Source of the DNA: Buchnera aphidicola (Rhopalosiphum maidis)
GTDB taxonomy: Bacteria; Pseudomonadota; Gammaproteobacteria; Enterobacterales; Enterobacteriaceae
DNA: 64,000 bases
NCBI RefSeq assembly: GCF_003671935.1
Contig: NZ_CP032759.1
Coordinates: 558,001-622,000, forward strand
Direction of reading: 5' to 3'
Each line of letters opens with the position of its first letter. Within the stretch, counting starts at the first letter, position 1. This document shows positions 51,389 through 61,235 of the stretch, in pieces. The notes below the pieces were generated by a model. That model was given only the letters and a program-made list of their open reading frames with translations, made no database searches and was not told the origin of the DNA. The position numbers and the translations under genes are program-made.

Positions 51389-52732
51389 TTAAATTTTTGG
51401 AATAAATTTATTTGATTGAATTCCAAGAACGTTTAAATTTAATTTTAATTTTTTCGTACTAACACCAGCTTCAAATTCTGAACGAAAATACTTTATAGCA
51501 CTTTGTAAAGGTTCTACTGCACCAGGAGCATGAGCACAAAAAGTTTTTCCTGGGCTTAAATGTACGCACAACCTCTCTAAATTTTCTATATCATTTTCTT
51601 GACCTTCTTTTTTCTCTAAACTTTCTAATATTTTCACAATCCAAGGTAATCCTTCTCTACATGGTGTGCATAAGCCGCATGATTCACGAGAAAAAAATTT
51701 TTCTATGTTACAAACTAGAGAAACCATATTGGTTTTATTATCTACAGCCATAGCAAGAGCTGTTCCTAAACGACTTCCTGCTCTGGCGATGCTGGTAAAA
51801 TCCATCGGTAAATCTAAATGTTTTTCAATAAGAAAATCTGTTCCTGCTCCACCAGGTTGCCAGGATTTTAAAGACAAACCCGATTTCATTCCGCATGCAT
51901 AATCTTCTAAAATTTCACGCGCAGTAATTCCAAAAGGTAATTCCCAAACGCCAGGATTGTTTACTTGTCCTGAGAATCCCATTAATTTAGTGCCACTAGT
52001 ATCAACACTTCTAGATAATTTTTTATACCAATTGACACCATTTAATACAATAGATGGAACATTGGATAGTGTTTCAACATTGTTAACACAAGTAGGTTTT
52101 CCCCATAACCCAAACACTGCAGGAAAAGGTGGTTTAGCTCTTGGATTAGCTCTTCGGCCTTCTAATGAATTGATTAAAGCAGTTTCTTCACCACAAATGT
52201 AACGACCAGCACCAGTATGTAAAAAAAGTTCAAAGCTAAAACCACTATTTAAAATATTAGAACCAATAAAACCAAAATTAATTGCTTCTTGTATAGATTT
52301 TTTTAAAATATGTTCAGCTGTAATATATTCACCTCGTAAAAAAATATAACCACGAGAAACATTTAAAGCAAATGATGACAACAATATTCCTTCAATTAAT
52401 TGATGAGGTATATTTTCCATTAAAAATCTATCTTTGTACGTTCCAGGTTCCATTTCATCAGCATTGCACAATAAATAACGTACTTTAAAGCTTTTATCTG
52501 TAGACATTAAACTCCATTTTAAACCTGTAGAAAAACCTGCTCCACCCCTTCCTTTTAAACCAGATTCTTTTATCAAATGTACAACATCTTTCGGACTCAT
52601 AGTTTTTAATGCTTTTTTTAAACCAAGATAACCGTTTTTTTTACAATATTCTTCAATCCAAACAGTTTGTTGATTATTTTTTAATCTCCACGTTAATGGG
52701 TGTGTCTCCTCAGTACGTATAATATTATTCAT
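51389..52732 (-). CDS. nuoF: NADH-quinone oxidoreductase subunit F
   Basis: Binds NADH and FMN and carries cluster N3. 447 residues (E. coli 445). [14 protein letters not shown] (about 60-73) and the Gly-rich [21 protein letters not shown] are the FMN/NADH sites; [11 protein letters not shown] and the cysteine of KTFCAHAPG ligate N3. Its start overlaps the nuoE stop by four bases (ATGA), so expression of F depends on translation of the frameshifted nuoE reading frame coming through. Confidence 0.98.
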   Translation of the reverse strand: MNNIIRTEETHPLTWRLKNNQQTVWIEEYCKKNGYLGLKKALKTMSPKDVVHLIKESGLKGRGGAGFSTGLKWSLMSTDKSFKVRYLLCNADEMEPGTYKDRFLMENIPHQLIEGILLSSFALNVSRGYIFLRGEYITAEHILKKSIQEAINFGFIGSNILNSGFSFELFLHTGAGRYICGEETALINSLEGRRANPRAKPPFPAVFGLWGKPTCVNNVETLSNVPSIVLNGVNWYKKLSRSVDTSGTKLMGFSGQVNNPGVWELPFGITAREILEDYACGMKSGLSLKSWQPGGAGTDFLIEKHLDLPMDFTSIARAGSRLGTALAMAVDNKTNMVSLVCNIEKFFSRESCGLCTPCREGLPWIVKILESLEKKEGQENDIENLERLCVHLSPGKTFCAHAPGAVEPLQSAIKYFRSEFEAGVSTKKLKLNLNVLGIQSNKFIPKI

Positions 52733-53237
52733 TTATATAATTCCAGCAAATTTGGTATTAAATCTGGATTTAAACGAGAATGTAAATCTTCGTTAATCAT
52801 TATAGTAGGTCCTTTATCACAATTGCCTAAACAACAAACTGGTAATAAAGTAAATCTACCATCTTTAGTAGTATTACCTGTTTCAACACACAAATAATCT
52901 TCTAAAAATTTTTTTATTTTTTCATAACCTGTTAAATAACAAACTACACTATCACAATATCGAATAATGTTGCGTCCTACAGGTTGACGATAAATTTGAC
53001 TATAAAAAGTAGCTACACTTTCCACTTCACTTGGATTAAGGTTAAGTATTTTTGCAATTTCTACAATTGCTTGATCAGAAATCCAACCTCGTTTTTTTTG
53101 AACAATTTTTAATGCTTCTATTGAAACTGATCTAGAATTTTCATAATATTTTTTTTGTTTTTCTATTTCATTAATTTCAAAGGAAGTTAAAGTAAATGTC
53201 GTAGAAATTTCTTTTAATTTTCTTTTTTTTTATGCAT
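52729..53237 (-). CDS. nuoE: NADH-quinone oxidoreductase subunit E, frame broken at an A9 run after the start
   Basis: Thioredoxin-fold subunit with the [2Fe-2S] cluster N1a. The ATG at 53237, two bases after the nuoCD stop, is followed by CAT and nine A (plus-strand T 53223-53231), after which the literal frame hits TAA at codon 8. One more A yields an uninterrupted 169-residue protein (E. coli 166) starting [12 protein letters not shown], with [29 protein letters not shown], the ligands YCDSVVC and CCLGNC, and the C-terminus overlapping nuoF. The real frame has no ATG before the core; a GTG at 53025 would give only 98 residues and lose the N-terminal helices. Transcript slippage at the A run is the simplest way to make NuoE. 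Confidence 0.9.
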
Positions 53238-53239
53238 AA

Positions 53240-55033
53240 TTATCTATCCACGTCTGACATAACAAAATCTATGCTGCCTAAATATACAATTAAATCTGAT
53301 ATTAAACTTCCTCGAATAACTGAAGGTATTTGTTGTAAATGCGGAAAACTAGGTGTTCGTATTCTTGTTCGATAACTCATCGTACCACCATCACTTATTA
53401 AATAATAACTATTAATACCTTTAGTTGCTTCAATCATCTGAAAGCTTTCATTAGCGGGAATGACAGGACCCCAAGATACCTGTAAAAAATGAGTAATCAT
53501 TGTATCTATATCTTTTAAAACGCGTTCTTTGGGAGGAGGAGTAGTTAACGGATGATCAGATTTAAAAGGACCTTCTGGCATATTTTTTAAGCATTGTTTT
53601 AAAATAACTAAACTTTGATATATTTCTTCTACTTTAATCATAACTCTCGAATAACAATCGCTTATACCTGTCCCTACAGGAATTTCAAAAGTATAATTAT
53701 GATATCCAGAATAAGGACGCCATTTTCTTACATCTAAATCTAATCCTGTAGAACGCAAACCTGCTCCTGTCACACCCCATTGTAATGCTTCTTTCTGATT
53801 GTACTCAGCAATTCCTTTAGAACGATTTATTAAAATAGGATTTTTTAAAGCTAATTTTACGTAATATTTTAATCTTTTTGGCATCCATTCAATAAATTCT
53901 TTTAATAAAATGTTCCATCCTTTAGGTAAATCATGAGCTACTCCACCAATTCGAAACCAAGCAGGATGCATACGAGCACCAGTAATCGCTTCAATTAAAT
54001 CATATATTTTTTGACGATCAGTAAAAGCAAAAAAAACAGGTGTCATACATCCTACATCCTGAATAAAAGTAGAAATATACAGAAGATGACTGTTTATTCG
54101 AAACAATTCAGATAACATTACTCGAATTACTTCTACTTTTTCTGGAACAGAAATATTAGCTAATTTTTCTACTGCTAAGACATAAGGCATCTCATTAACA
54201 CAACCACCAAGATATTCAATGCGATCAGTATATGGAATATAGCTATGCCATGATTGTCTTTCTGCCATTTTTTCTGCTCCACGATGATGATAACCAATAT
54301 CAGGAACACAATCTACAATATTTTCACCATCTAATTGTAAAATAATTCTAAATGCACCATGAGCAGAAGGATGATTAGGTCCTAGATTTAAAAACATAAA
54401 ATCTACATTATTATTTTTTCGTTTCATCCCCCATAACTCAGGTTTAAACTTTAACTGTTCCATTTCTAAATCTTCTTTCTGTTCATCTAAAAAAAAAGAC
54501 TGATGTTCAGTTGCTCTAGCTGGATAATCTTTTCTTAAAGGAAATCCCTTCCACGAATTAGGCATGATAATGTGAGTTAAATTAGGATGTTGATCAAAAA
54601 TAATACCAAACATTTCCCATGTTTCACGTTCATACCAATTCGCATTGGGAAATAAACTAGTAAAAGTCGATATGTTTAAATCATCTTTTAACAAAGGAAC
54701 TTTAATTAAAATATCACTATTTCGTTCAACAGATATCAGATGATAAAAAACTGAAAAATCTGCTTCAGGTAAATTTTCTCGATTTAATCGAAAACGTTCA
54801 TCTATACCATGCAAATCGAAAAGCATGTTGTAAGGCTTAGGTAAATTAAACAAAAATTTACCAACCTTTAACAATAAAGATTTATTTATCCATATTATTG
54901 GAAAATCTATACTAGTTTTTTGTAAAACACAAAAATCTTTACCAAAAAAATCAAATAAATCTTTAAGAATGGATTTTTCTTTACAATTATTTTTAATTAA
55001 AATAGTATTTTTTTTTTTATTTTCATCTATCAT
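53240..55033 (-). CDS. nuoC: NADH-quinone oxidoreductase subunit C/D fusion
   Basis: Fused C (about 1-190) and D (about 205-597) subunits, as in E. coli (nuoCD, 600 residues); here 597. Conserved blocks are [14 protein letters not shown] in C, and [31 protein letters not shown] and the C-terminal [12 protein letters not shown] in D; the last two line the quinone site with NuoB and NuoH. The first 30 residues are poorly conserved and Lys/Asn rich. It follows nuoB after 110 bp, and nuoE starts two bases beyond its stop. Confidence 0.97.
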   Translation of the reverse strand: MIDENKKKNTILIKNNCKEKSILKDLFDFFGKDFCVLQKTSIDFPIIWINKSLLLKVGKFLFNLPKPYNMLFDLHGIDERFRLNRENLPEADFSVFYHLISVERNSDILIKVPLLKDDLNISTFTSLFPNANWYERETWEMFGIIFDQHPNLTHIIMPNSWKGFPLRKDYPARATEHQSFFLDEQKEDLEMEQLKFKPELWGMKRKNNNVDFMFLNLGPNHPSAHGAFRIILQLDGENIVDCVPDIGYHHRGAEKMAERQSWHSYIPYTDRIEYLGGCVNEMPYVLAVEKLANISVPEKVEVIRVMLSELFRINSHLLYISTFIQDVGCMTPVFFAFTDRQKIYDLIEAITGARMHPAWFRIGGVAHDLPKGWNILLKEFIEWMPKRLKYYVKLALKNPILINRSKGIAEYNQKEALQWGVTGAGLRSTGLDLDVRKWRPYSGYHNYTFEIPVGTGISDCYSRVMIKVEEIYQSLVILKQCLKNMPEGPFKSDHPLTTPPPKERVLKDIDTMITHFLQVSWGPVIPANESFQMIEATKGINSYYLISDGGTMSYRTRIRTPSFPHLQQIPSVIRGSLISDLIVYLGSIDFVMSDVDR

Positions 55034-55143
55034 AGATTTCTCATTTTTTTATTAACCTAAAAAAATTTTAATATTAATAATCTATTCAAAAAAATATTGA
55101 TCTAGTAGTATATAGTATGAAAAATTTATTTTTTAAGAAAAAA

Positions 55144-55827
55144 TTAGATTTTTTCTGAAGTTGGAAGATTAACCACGGAAATTCTTCTTTTTCTATTTTG
55201 AATTTTTTCTGATATCATTTTCTTACGGTATACACCTTGCTCTCCAATTACCCAAGACAAAGGTCTTCTTTCTTCATTAATTGATTTTTGAAGTACTGTT
55301 AAAGCATGTATATACGCTTCAGGTCTCGGTGGACAACCAGGAATGTAAATATCTACTGGTAAAAATTTATCTACTCCTTGTACAACAGAATAAATATCGT
55401 ACATACCACCGGAATTAGCACATGATCCCATAGAAATAACCCATTTTGGTTCCAGCATCTGATCATATAACCTTTGAATAATAGGAGCCATTTTAATAAA
55501 TGGAGTACCTGCAATTACCATAACATCCGCTTGTCTTGGAGATGCTCTTAGTACTTCAGAACCAAAACGTGCAACATCATGTACAGAAGTAAATGCTGTA
55601 ACCATTTCAACATAACAACAAGACAAACCAAAATTGTAAGGCCAAAGAGAATTTTTTCGACCCCAATTCACCACTTTATGAAGTAGTTTGCTAATTTTAC
55701 CTATAAAAACGTTTTTCTTTAAATATCCTTCTACAGGATCTGTAGTAGATTGATTTGTTTGATTTGGATAATGTTTCTTATTTTTTCCATCTGCTCTGGT
55801 TAAAATATAATTCATTTTTTCTTTCAT
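55144..55827 (-). CDS. nuoB: NADH-quinone oxidoreductase subunit B
   Basis: Holds the terminal cluster N2 beside the quinone site. 227 residues from ATG 55827, which has AGGA nine bases upstream; an ATG at 55815 ([10 protein letters not shown]) aligns better with the 220-residue E. coli start, so the first four residues are uncertain. Cluster N2 ligands include the adjacent cysteines of GLSCCYVEM, the cysteine of [10 protein letters not shown] and that of IPGCPPRPE. It lies 45 bp after nuoA. Confidence 0.97.
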   Translation of the reverse strand: MKEKMNYILTRADGKNKKHYPNQTNQSTTDPVEGYLKKNVFIGKISKLLHKVVNWGRKNSLWPYNFGLSCCYVEMVTAFTSVHDVARFGSEVLRASPRQADVMVIAGTPFIKMAPIIQRLYDQMLEPKWVISMGSCANSGGMYDIYSVVQGVDKFLPVDIYIPGCPPRPEAYIHALTVLQKSINEERRPLSWVIGEQGVYRKKMISEKIQNRKRRISVVNLPTSEKI

Positions 55828-55872
55828 CTAATTAAATCCTAAATATAATCAATGTCAATATTTTTATTATTA

Positions 55873-56253
55873 TCAAGATGTGACCCAATTTAAAGCTTTT
55901 ATTCGAATTAAATAAAATAATGATAAAATAAGAAACAGTATAAATACAGTTGCTTCACAAAATCCTGTCCATCCCGATTCAACTATACTAACAGACCATG
56001 CGTATAGATAAAGCGCTTCAACATCAAAAATTACAAAAAACATTGCAATTAAATGAAATTTCACAGAAAAACGAAGATGTGTATTGCCTATTGGAACAAT
56101 ACCAGATTCAAAAGGAGTGTTTTTATATCTTGACGATGATCTTCCACCTAAAAACCAACTTATAAAAAGCATAAAAAAACAAAAAAATAAAGTAAAAGAA
56201 ATGAAATAAAAAAAAGATAAATACTCAGTGAGCTCTATTGTATTTTTTAGCAT
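55873..56253 (-). CDS. nuoA: NADH-quinone oxidoreductase subunit A
   Basis: Three-helix membrane subunit at the junction with the peripheral arm. 126 residues (E. coli 147), shorter at the N-terminus. The loop between helices 1 and 2 ([22 protein letters not shown]) and [16 protein letters not shown] are well conserved. It is first in the thirteen-gene operon, whose order equals that of E. coli. No good promoter could be chosen upstream. Confidence 0.96.
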   Translation of the reverse strand: MLKNTIELTEYLSFFYFISFTLFFCFFMLFISWFLGGRSSSRYKNTPFESGIVPIGNTHLRFSVKFHLIAMFFVIFDVEALYLYAWSVSIVESGWTGFCEATVFILFLILSLFYLIRIKALNWVTS

Positions 56254-56614
56254 TTTATATTCCTATAAAATATCAAAATATTTTTGCAAATACTGTAGTT
56301 AAAGAGTCTATTGTATATTAATAAAAAATGTAATGTATTTCATGATCAGAATAATTAATAAAAAAATAAAATATACATTAAAAACATAAAATAATAAATT
56401 ATGTTCATTAAAAATAAAAAGATTGTATTCAAAAAATTCATTTTTTTTATACTTAGACCTTGATGACTAGAAAAAAGACCCCATCTAATAATCATTAAAC
56501 AATATATAAAAATATAAAAATACAATCCTATGTAGCTAATTAAAAAGCCAAAAAAATGGCCGCATAAAGGTTGCACACCCAATTTATCAAAAAATCATAA
56601 ATAGGAGAATTTCA
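56254..56614. other. Divergent spacer nuoA/dnaK with the dnaK control region
   Basis: 361 bp. The plus strand holds the heat-shock promoter at 56459-56486 and a dnaK leader of roughly 120 nt containing a small GCCA/TGGC hairpin near 56547-56561. AGGAG at 56602-56606 is the SD of dnaK. The minus-strand side must hold the nuo promoter. A minus-strand open frame across the region (56355-56582) lies opposite the promoter and leader and looks fortuitous. Confidence 0.65.
56459..56486 (+). promoter_or_regulatory. Heat-shock (sigma-32) promoter of dnaK
   Basis: CTTGATGAC from 56459 (-35) is followed after nine bases by GACCCCATCT (56477-56486, -10). E. coli dnaK P1, as I know it, has CTTGATGAC, nine bases, GACCCCATTT, so both boxes and the spacing agree. 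The inferred start near 56492 gives a leader of about 120 nt, also like E. coli. The C-rich block stands out against the A+T-rich surroundings. Confidence 0.85.
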
Positions 56615-58534
56615 ATGGGTAAAATTATTGGTATTGACTTGGGAACAACCAACTCTTGTGTTGCCATTATGGATGGCAACAAACCGCGTGTTTTAGAAAA
56701 CTCCGAAGGAGATCGTACAACACCTTCAATTATTGCGTATACTCAAAAAGGAGAAGTTTTAGTAGGACAACCTGCTAAACGTCAAGCTATAACTAATCCC
56801 AAAAATACATTATTTGCTATAAAAAGATTAATTGGCAGAAAATTTAAAGATGATGAAGTGCAACGTGATATAAAAATTATGCCATATTCTATTATTAATT
56901 CAGAAAATGGTGACGCATGGATTGACGTGAAAAAACAAAAAATGGCACCTCCTCAAATTTCTGCAGAAGTTTTAAAAAAAATGAAAAAAACTGCAGAAGA
57001 CTATTTAGGAGAATCAGTAAAAGAAGCTGTCATTACAGTTCCTGCTTATTTTAATGATGCTCAGAGGCAAGCAACTAAAGATGCAGGTAGAATTGCAGGA
57101 TTAGAAGTTAAAAGAATTATTAACGAACCTACAGCTGCAGCGCTTGCTTATGGTCTAGATAAAGGTGAAGGAAATAGAACAATAGCAGTATACGATTTAG
57201 GTGGAGGAACTTTTGATATATCTATTATTGAAATTGATGATGTTGATAAAGAAAAAACATTTGAAGTTCTTGCTACTAATGGAGATACCCATCTTGGTGG
57301 AGAAGACTTCGATAGCAGGCTAATTAATTATTTAGTACAAGAATTTAAAAAAGAACAAGGTATTGATTTAAGAAATGATTCATTAGCTATGCAACGTTTA
57401 AAAGAATCTGCAGAAAAAGCAAAAATAGAATTATCATCAGCACAAGAAACTGACGTAAATCTACCATATATTACAGCTGATTCTAATGGACCTAAACATT
57501 TAAATATTAAGGTTACTCGTTCAAAATTAGAATCTTTAGTAGAAGATCTAGTTCTACGTTCTATTGAGCCACTAAAAGTAGCATTAAAAGATGCGGGACT
57601 ATCTATTTCAGATATTAATGATGTAATATTAGTAGGCGGTCAAACAAGAATGCCTATGGTACAGTGTAAAGTAGCAGACTTCTTTGGTAAAGAACCTAGA
57701 AAAGATGTCAATCCAGATGAAGCAGTTGCAGTTGGTGCTGCAGTTCAAGGAGGTGTACTTTCAGGAGATGTTAAAGATGTTTTATTGCTTGATGTAACTC
57801 CATTGTCATTAGGAATTGAGACTATGGGTGGTATAATGACTTCGTTAATAAATAAGAATACTACTATTCCCACTAAACATAGTCAAGTTTTTTCAACAGC
57901 AGAAGACAACCAGTCAGCTGTAACAATACATATACTTCAAGGCGAAAGAAAAAGAGCATTAGATAATAAATCTTTAGGACAATTTAATCTAGATGGAATT
58001 GAACCTGCACCAAGAGGAACAGCACAAATTGAAGTTACATTTGATATTGATTCTGACGGTATATTACATGTATCTGCAAAAGATAAAAAAACTGGAAAAG
58101 AACAAAAAATCACCATTAAAGCCTCTTCTGGTCTTAATGAAGAAGAGATAAAAAAAATGATTAATGACGCTGAAGCTAATTCTGAAGCAGATCGAAAATT
58201 TGAAGAACTAATTCAAATAAGAAATCAAGGTGATCAATTAATACATAGTATTAAAAAACAATTAGATGAAAACAAGAATAAAATAGAAAGTATAGAACTA
58301 GAAAAAATTAAATCAGCTTTAGATGAATTAGAAAAATCATTAAAGGGAGAAAATAAATCTGAAATTGAAAAAAATATTCAAAATCTCTTAAAAATTTCAT
58401 CTAAACTAACAGAAATAAATCAAAATAAATCAAAAGAAGAAAATTTAAAAAAAGAAAATCAATCATCTGAATCAGAAAAAAATGAAAACGTTGTAGATGC
58501 GGAATTTGAAGAAATAAAAGATCCTAAAAAATAA
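56615..58534 (+). CDS. dnaK: Chaperone DnaK (Hsp70)
   Basis: ATP-driven chaperone working with DnaJ and GrpE. 639 residues (E. coli 638). The nucleotide-binding domain opens with [12 protein letters not shown] and contains [14 protein letters not shown]; the substrate-binding domain follows a [15 protein letters not shown] linker; the helical lid ends in Gln/Asn/Lys-rich sequence and the family terminal tail [10 protein letters not shown]. It is one of the least A+T-biased and most conserved proteins in the window. A GC-rich hairpin separates it from dnaJ. It has a heat-shock promoter. Confidence 0.99.
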   Translation: MGKIIGIDLGTTNSCVAIMDGNKPRVLENSEGDRTTPSIIAYTQKGEVLVGQPAKRQAITNPKNTLFAIKRLIGRKFKDDEVQRDIKIMPYSIINSENGDAWIDVKKQKMAPPQISAEVLKKMKKTAEDYLGESVKEAVITVPAYFNDAQRQATKDAGRIAGLEVKRIINEPTAAALAYGLDKGEGNRTIAVYDLGGGTFDISIIEIDDVDKEKTFEVLATNGDTHLGGEDFDSRLINYLVQEFKKEQGIDLRNDSLAMQRLKESAEKAKIELSSAQETDVNLPYITADSNGPKHLNIKVTRSKLESLVEDLVLRSIEPLKVALKDAGLSISDINDVILVGGQTRMPMVQCKVADFFGKEPRKDVNPDEAVAVGAAVQGGVLSGDVKDVLLLDVTPLSLGIETMGGIMTSLINKNTTIPTKHSQVFSTAEDNQSAVTIHILQGERKRALDNKSLGQFNLDGIEPAPRGTAQIEVTFDIDSDGILHVSAKDKKTGKEQKITIKASSGLNEEEIKKMINDAEANSEADRKFEELIQIRNQGDQLIHSIKKQLDENKNKIESIELEKIKSALDELEKSLKGENKSEIEKNIQNLLKISSKLTEINQNKSKEENLKKENQSSESEKNENVVDAEFEEIKDPKK

Positions 58535-58582
58535 TAAACTTTAATCTGAAAAAAGAAAAAGTTATAACAGTATTTAAAACCA

Positions 58583-58613
58583 GCACGGGCGTAGAAAAAA
58601 TCTACGCCCGTGC
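58583..58613 (+). terminator. GC-rich hairpin between dnaK and dnaJ
   Basis: Perfect 13-bp stem GCACGGGCGTAGA (58583-58595) and TCTACGCCCGTGC (58601-58613) with a loop of five A. It is followed by ACTTATTTT rather than a clean T run, so it may be a partial terminator or a stem protecting the dnaK mRNA 3' end. It is by far the most GC-rich non-RNA-gene stretch outside coding sequence here. Confidence 0.75.
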
Positions 58614-58643
58614 ACTTATTTTCAAAGCAGGAAGAACAGTAAT

Positions 58644-59780
58644 ATGACAAAAAAAGATTACTATCAAATTTTAGGAATTCCAAAATCAGCTGAAGAAAGA
58701 GAAATTAAAAAAGCCTATAAACGATTAGCAATGAAATACCATCCTGATCGTAATCAAGGAGATAAAAATGCTGAAAATAAGTTTAAAGAAATAAAAGAAG
58801 CATATGAAATTTTAATTGATGAAGAAAAAAGAACTGCATATGATCAATATGGACATGCTGCTTTTGAAAACGGTTATAATCAAAATAATACTTATAATAC
58901 TTTTACTAATTCTACAGATTTTGGAGATATTTTTGGAGATGTTTTTGGTGATATTTTTGGAGGAAGTAGAAATCAAAGAGTGAAAAAAGGAGCTGATTTA
59001 TGCTATAATATGGAAATTTCCTTAGAAGAAGCAGTAAAGGGAACAACAAAAGAAATTCGTATTCCAACATTTCAAAAATGCAAAACTTGTTATGGTACAG
59101 GAGCTAGCACTGGAACTAAACCAAACAACTGTTCAACATGTCATGGAAAAGGACAAATTCACATTAGAAAAGGATTTTTTACTGTTCAACAATCATGTCC
59201 GACATGTCATGGAAGAGGTACAGTAATTAAAAACCCATGCCATATATGTCGAGGACAAGGCAGAATAAAGATAAATAAAACATTATCGATAAAAATTCCA
59301 CCAGGTATTGATACTAATGATAGAATTCGATTGAATAACGAAGGTGAAGCAGGAACAAATGGCGCGCAATCAGGTGATCTTTATGTACAAATGACAGTTA
59401 GCAAACATCCTATCTTTGAAAGAGAAGAAAATAACCTTTACTGTGAAGTACCAATCAATTTTACTATGGCTGCGCTAGGTGGAGAAATAGAGGTACCTAC
59501 ATTGGATGGTAGAGTAAAATTAAAGATACCACCTGAAACTCAATCAGGAAGACTTTTTCGCGTTAGAGGTAAAGGCGTAAAATCAGTACAAGGTAAAATT
59601 CGAGGAGATTTATTATGTCGTGTCGTAGTAGAAACACCAGTTAATCTAAATGAAAAACAAAGATATCTTTTAAATGAACTAGGAAATAGTTTTGATGGAT
59701 TTCGAGGAGATAAAAATAGTCCACGTTCAAAAAGATTTTTTGACGGTGTAAAAAGATTTTTTGATGATTTAACAAAATAA
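58644..59780 (+). CDS. dnaJ: Co-chaperone DnaJ (Hsp40)
   Basis: Stimulates DnaK ATPase and presents substrates. 378 residues (E. coli 376). The J domain has HPD at 33-35; a Gly/Phe region ([17 protein letters not shown], about 90-107) follows; four zinc-binding repeats are complete ([32 protein letters not shown]); the C-terminal beta domains end in [11 protein letters not shown]. It is downstream of dnaK after 109 bp that contain the hairpin. Confidence 0.98.
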   Translation: MTKKDYYQILGIPKSAEEREIKKAYKRLAMKYHPDRNQGDKNAENKFKEIKEAYEILIDEEKRTAYDQYGHAAFENGYNQNNTYNTFTNSTDFGDIFGDVFGDIFGGSRNQRVKKGADLCYNMEISLEEAVKGTTKEIRIPTFQKCKTCYGTGASTGTKPNNCSTCHGKGQIHIRKGFFTVQQSCPTCHGRGTVIKNPCHICRGQGRIKINKTLSIKIPPGIDTNDRIRLNNEGEAGTNGAQSGDLYVQMTVSKHPIFEREENNLYCEVPINFTMAALGGEIEVPTLDGRVKLKIPPETQSGRLFRVRGKGVKSVQGKIRGDLLCRVVVETPVNLNEKQRYLLNELGNSFDGFRGDKNSPRSKRFFDGVKRFFDDLTK

Positions 59781-59791
59781 AAAATTATAAA

Positions 59792-59823
59792 GTATTGCTT
59801 CTTAAAAAAATTAGAGGCAATAC
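59792..59823. terminator. Terminator between convergent dnaJ and rpsT
   Basis: Arms 59792-59802 and 59813-59823 pair over 11 bp with one G.U (GTATTGCTTCT with AGAGGCAATAC); ten-base loop. A T run follows on the minus strand after a short gap (ACTTTATAATTTTTT). It lies 11 bp after the dnaJ stop. Confidence 0.65.
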
Positions 59824-59837
59824 CATTTAAAAAAAAA

Positions 59838-60107
59838 TTAATTTTTGTGCAGTTTTGCAATTTTTAACGATAAAATAGATTTATATCTTGCAGCTTTATT
59901 TTTATGTATTAAACCCTTAGTTGCATATTTATCAATAATAGGTTGCATATTCTTAAAAGCATCGTATGATTTTTCTTTATTTCCAGACACTATAGCTAAA
60001 CGAACTTTTTTTATAAAAGTACGAATTTTTGAACGTTGACTAGCATTTTTCTTACGACGTTCTTCTGAAGTTATAGAATCTTTTTTAGCAGATTTAATAT
60101 TTGCCAA
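59838..60107 (-). CDS. rpsT: 30S ribosomal protein S20 (TTG start)
   Basis: Primary-binding protein of the 30S subunit. 89 residues (E. coli 87), starting [21 protein letters not shown]. The initiation codon is TTG at 60107-60105 with GGAG upstream; E. coli rpsT also starts with UUG, which there is part of translational autoregulation by S20. No upstream ATG is in frame. It is divergent from ribF, the E. coli arrangement. Confidence 0.97.
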   Translation of the reverse strand: MANIKSAKKDSITSEERRKKNASQRSKIRTFIKKVRLAIVSGNKEKSYDAFKNMQPIIDKYATKGLIHKNKAARYKSILSLKIAKLHKN

Positions 60108-60268
60108 TTTTAACTCCTAAATATAAAAAATAAATTTTAAATAGTTTTTTAATGAATTAAAAATTTTTATATCAATAAAAACAACATTATATATTAGTCA
60201 GAATAATACATCAAAATTATTTCTAAAATAAATAAAAAATTATTTCATTTCATTAGGTTAATTTAACA

Positions 60269-61213
60269 ATGAAGCTCATACGAGGCATTCATAATCTAAC
60301 AAAAATAAATTCTAATTCAGCTGTAAGTATTGGCAATTTTGATGGCATACATCTAGGGCATCAAAAATTGCTTTCTAATTTATACGAAGTAGGAAAAAAA
60401 TATAATATACCAACTATAGTTATTTTATTTGAACCACAACCATTAGAATTTTTACATAATCATAATCCCCCTAAAAGACTTACCACATTACAAAATAAAA
60501 TCAAGTACATTCAATTATGGAATATCGATATTATTTTATGTATTAAATTTAATGAAAGTTTTTCATCTTTAAGTCCAGAAAAATTTATAAAAAATATTTT
60601 AATAAAAAAATTAAATATAAAATTCATAATAATTGGAGACGATTTTAGATTCGGATCAAAAAGAAATGGAAATATATCTCTTTTAAAGAAAATTGGACAT
60701 CAATATAAATTTAAAGTTATAGAAGTTAGTGCATTATTATATAAAAATAAAATTAAAATAAGCAGTACTAATATAAGAAAATATTTATTAGAAAATAAAA
60801 TTGAATTAGCGAAAAAGCTACTTGGTCGTCCATTTAGTATTTTAAGTCGTGTAATTCATGGCAATAAAATAGGACGAAAATTAGGATATCCAACAGCAAA
60901 TATATTTTTAAATAAAAATATACCGTTAAATAACGGAGTATATGCTGTAAAAGTTTCATGTTTATTCAATAAAAATTTTATAGGAATATGTAATGTTGGA
61001 ATCAAACCAAGTTTTTTGCATTCAAAAAAAAACAGATTTCTTGAAGTTTATTTATTTAATTTTAATCTAAATTTATATGGAAAAAAAATAGAAGTGTTTT
61101 TGCACAAAAAAATAAGAAATGAATCTTTTTTTTCTTCTATAGAAGAATTAAAAAAACAGATATCTAAAGATATTAAAATTGTTAAAAAATATTTTAACAT
61201 TAATGATTATTAA
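60269..61213 (+). CDS. ribF: Riboflavin kinase / FAD synthetase
   Basis: Makes FMN and then FAD from riboflavin. 314 residues (E. coli 313). The N-terminal adenylyltransferase domain has the HxGH-like [14 protein letters not shown] (about 22-35) and an ISSTN(I/V)R block near 167; the C-terminal kinase domain has [11 protein letters not shown] (about 206-216). It supplies FMN to NuoF. It precedes ileS by 22 bp, as in E. coli. Confidence 0.97.
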   Translation: MKLIRGIHNLTKINSNSAVSIGNFDGIHLGHQKLLSNLYEVGKKYNIPTIVILFEPQPLEFLHNHNPPKRLTTLQNKIKYIQLWNIDIILCIKFNESFSSLSPEKFIKNILIKKLNIKFIIIGDDFRFGSKRNGNISLLKKIGHQYKFKVIEVSALLYKNKIKISSTNIRKYLLENKIELAKKLLGRPFSILSRVIHGNKIGRKLGYPTANIFLNKNIPLNNGVYAVKVSCLFNKNFIGICNVGIKPSFLHSKKNRFLEVYLFNFNLNLYGKKIEVFLHKKIRNESFFSSIEELKKQISKDIKIVKKYFNINDY

Positions 61214-61235
61214 AATAAAAATGAAAGAGAAAATT

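Noticed and set aside
52729..53025. A short 98-residue NuoE starting at GTG
   Set aside because: Family-conserved sequence continues in the same frame upstream to 53237 apart from the A9 run, so this is the tail of nuoE and not a separate start.
56355..56582. 75-codon minus-strand open frame with several hydrophobic segments between nuoA and dnaK
   Set aside because: It runs opposite the conserved heat-shock promoter and leader of dnaK, lacks an SD and matches no family I know. Its Phe/Ile/Tyr content is what A-rich antisense DNA gives.
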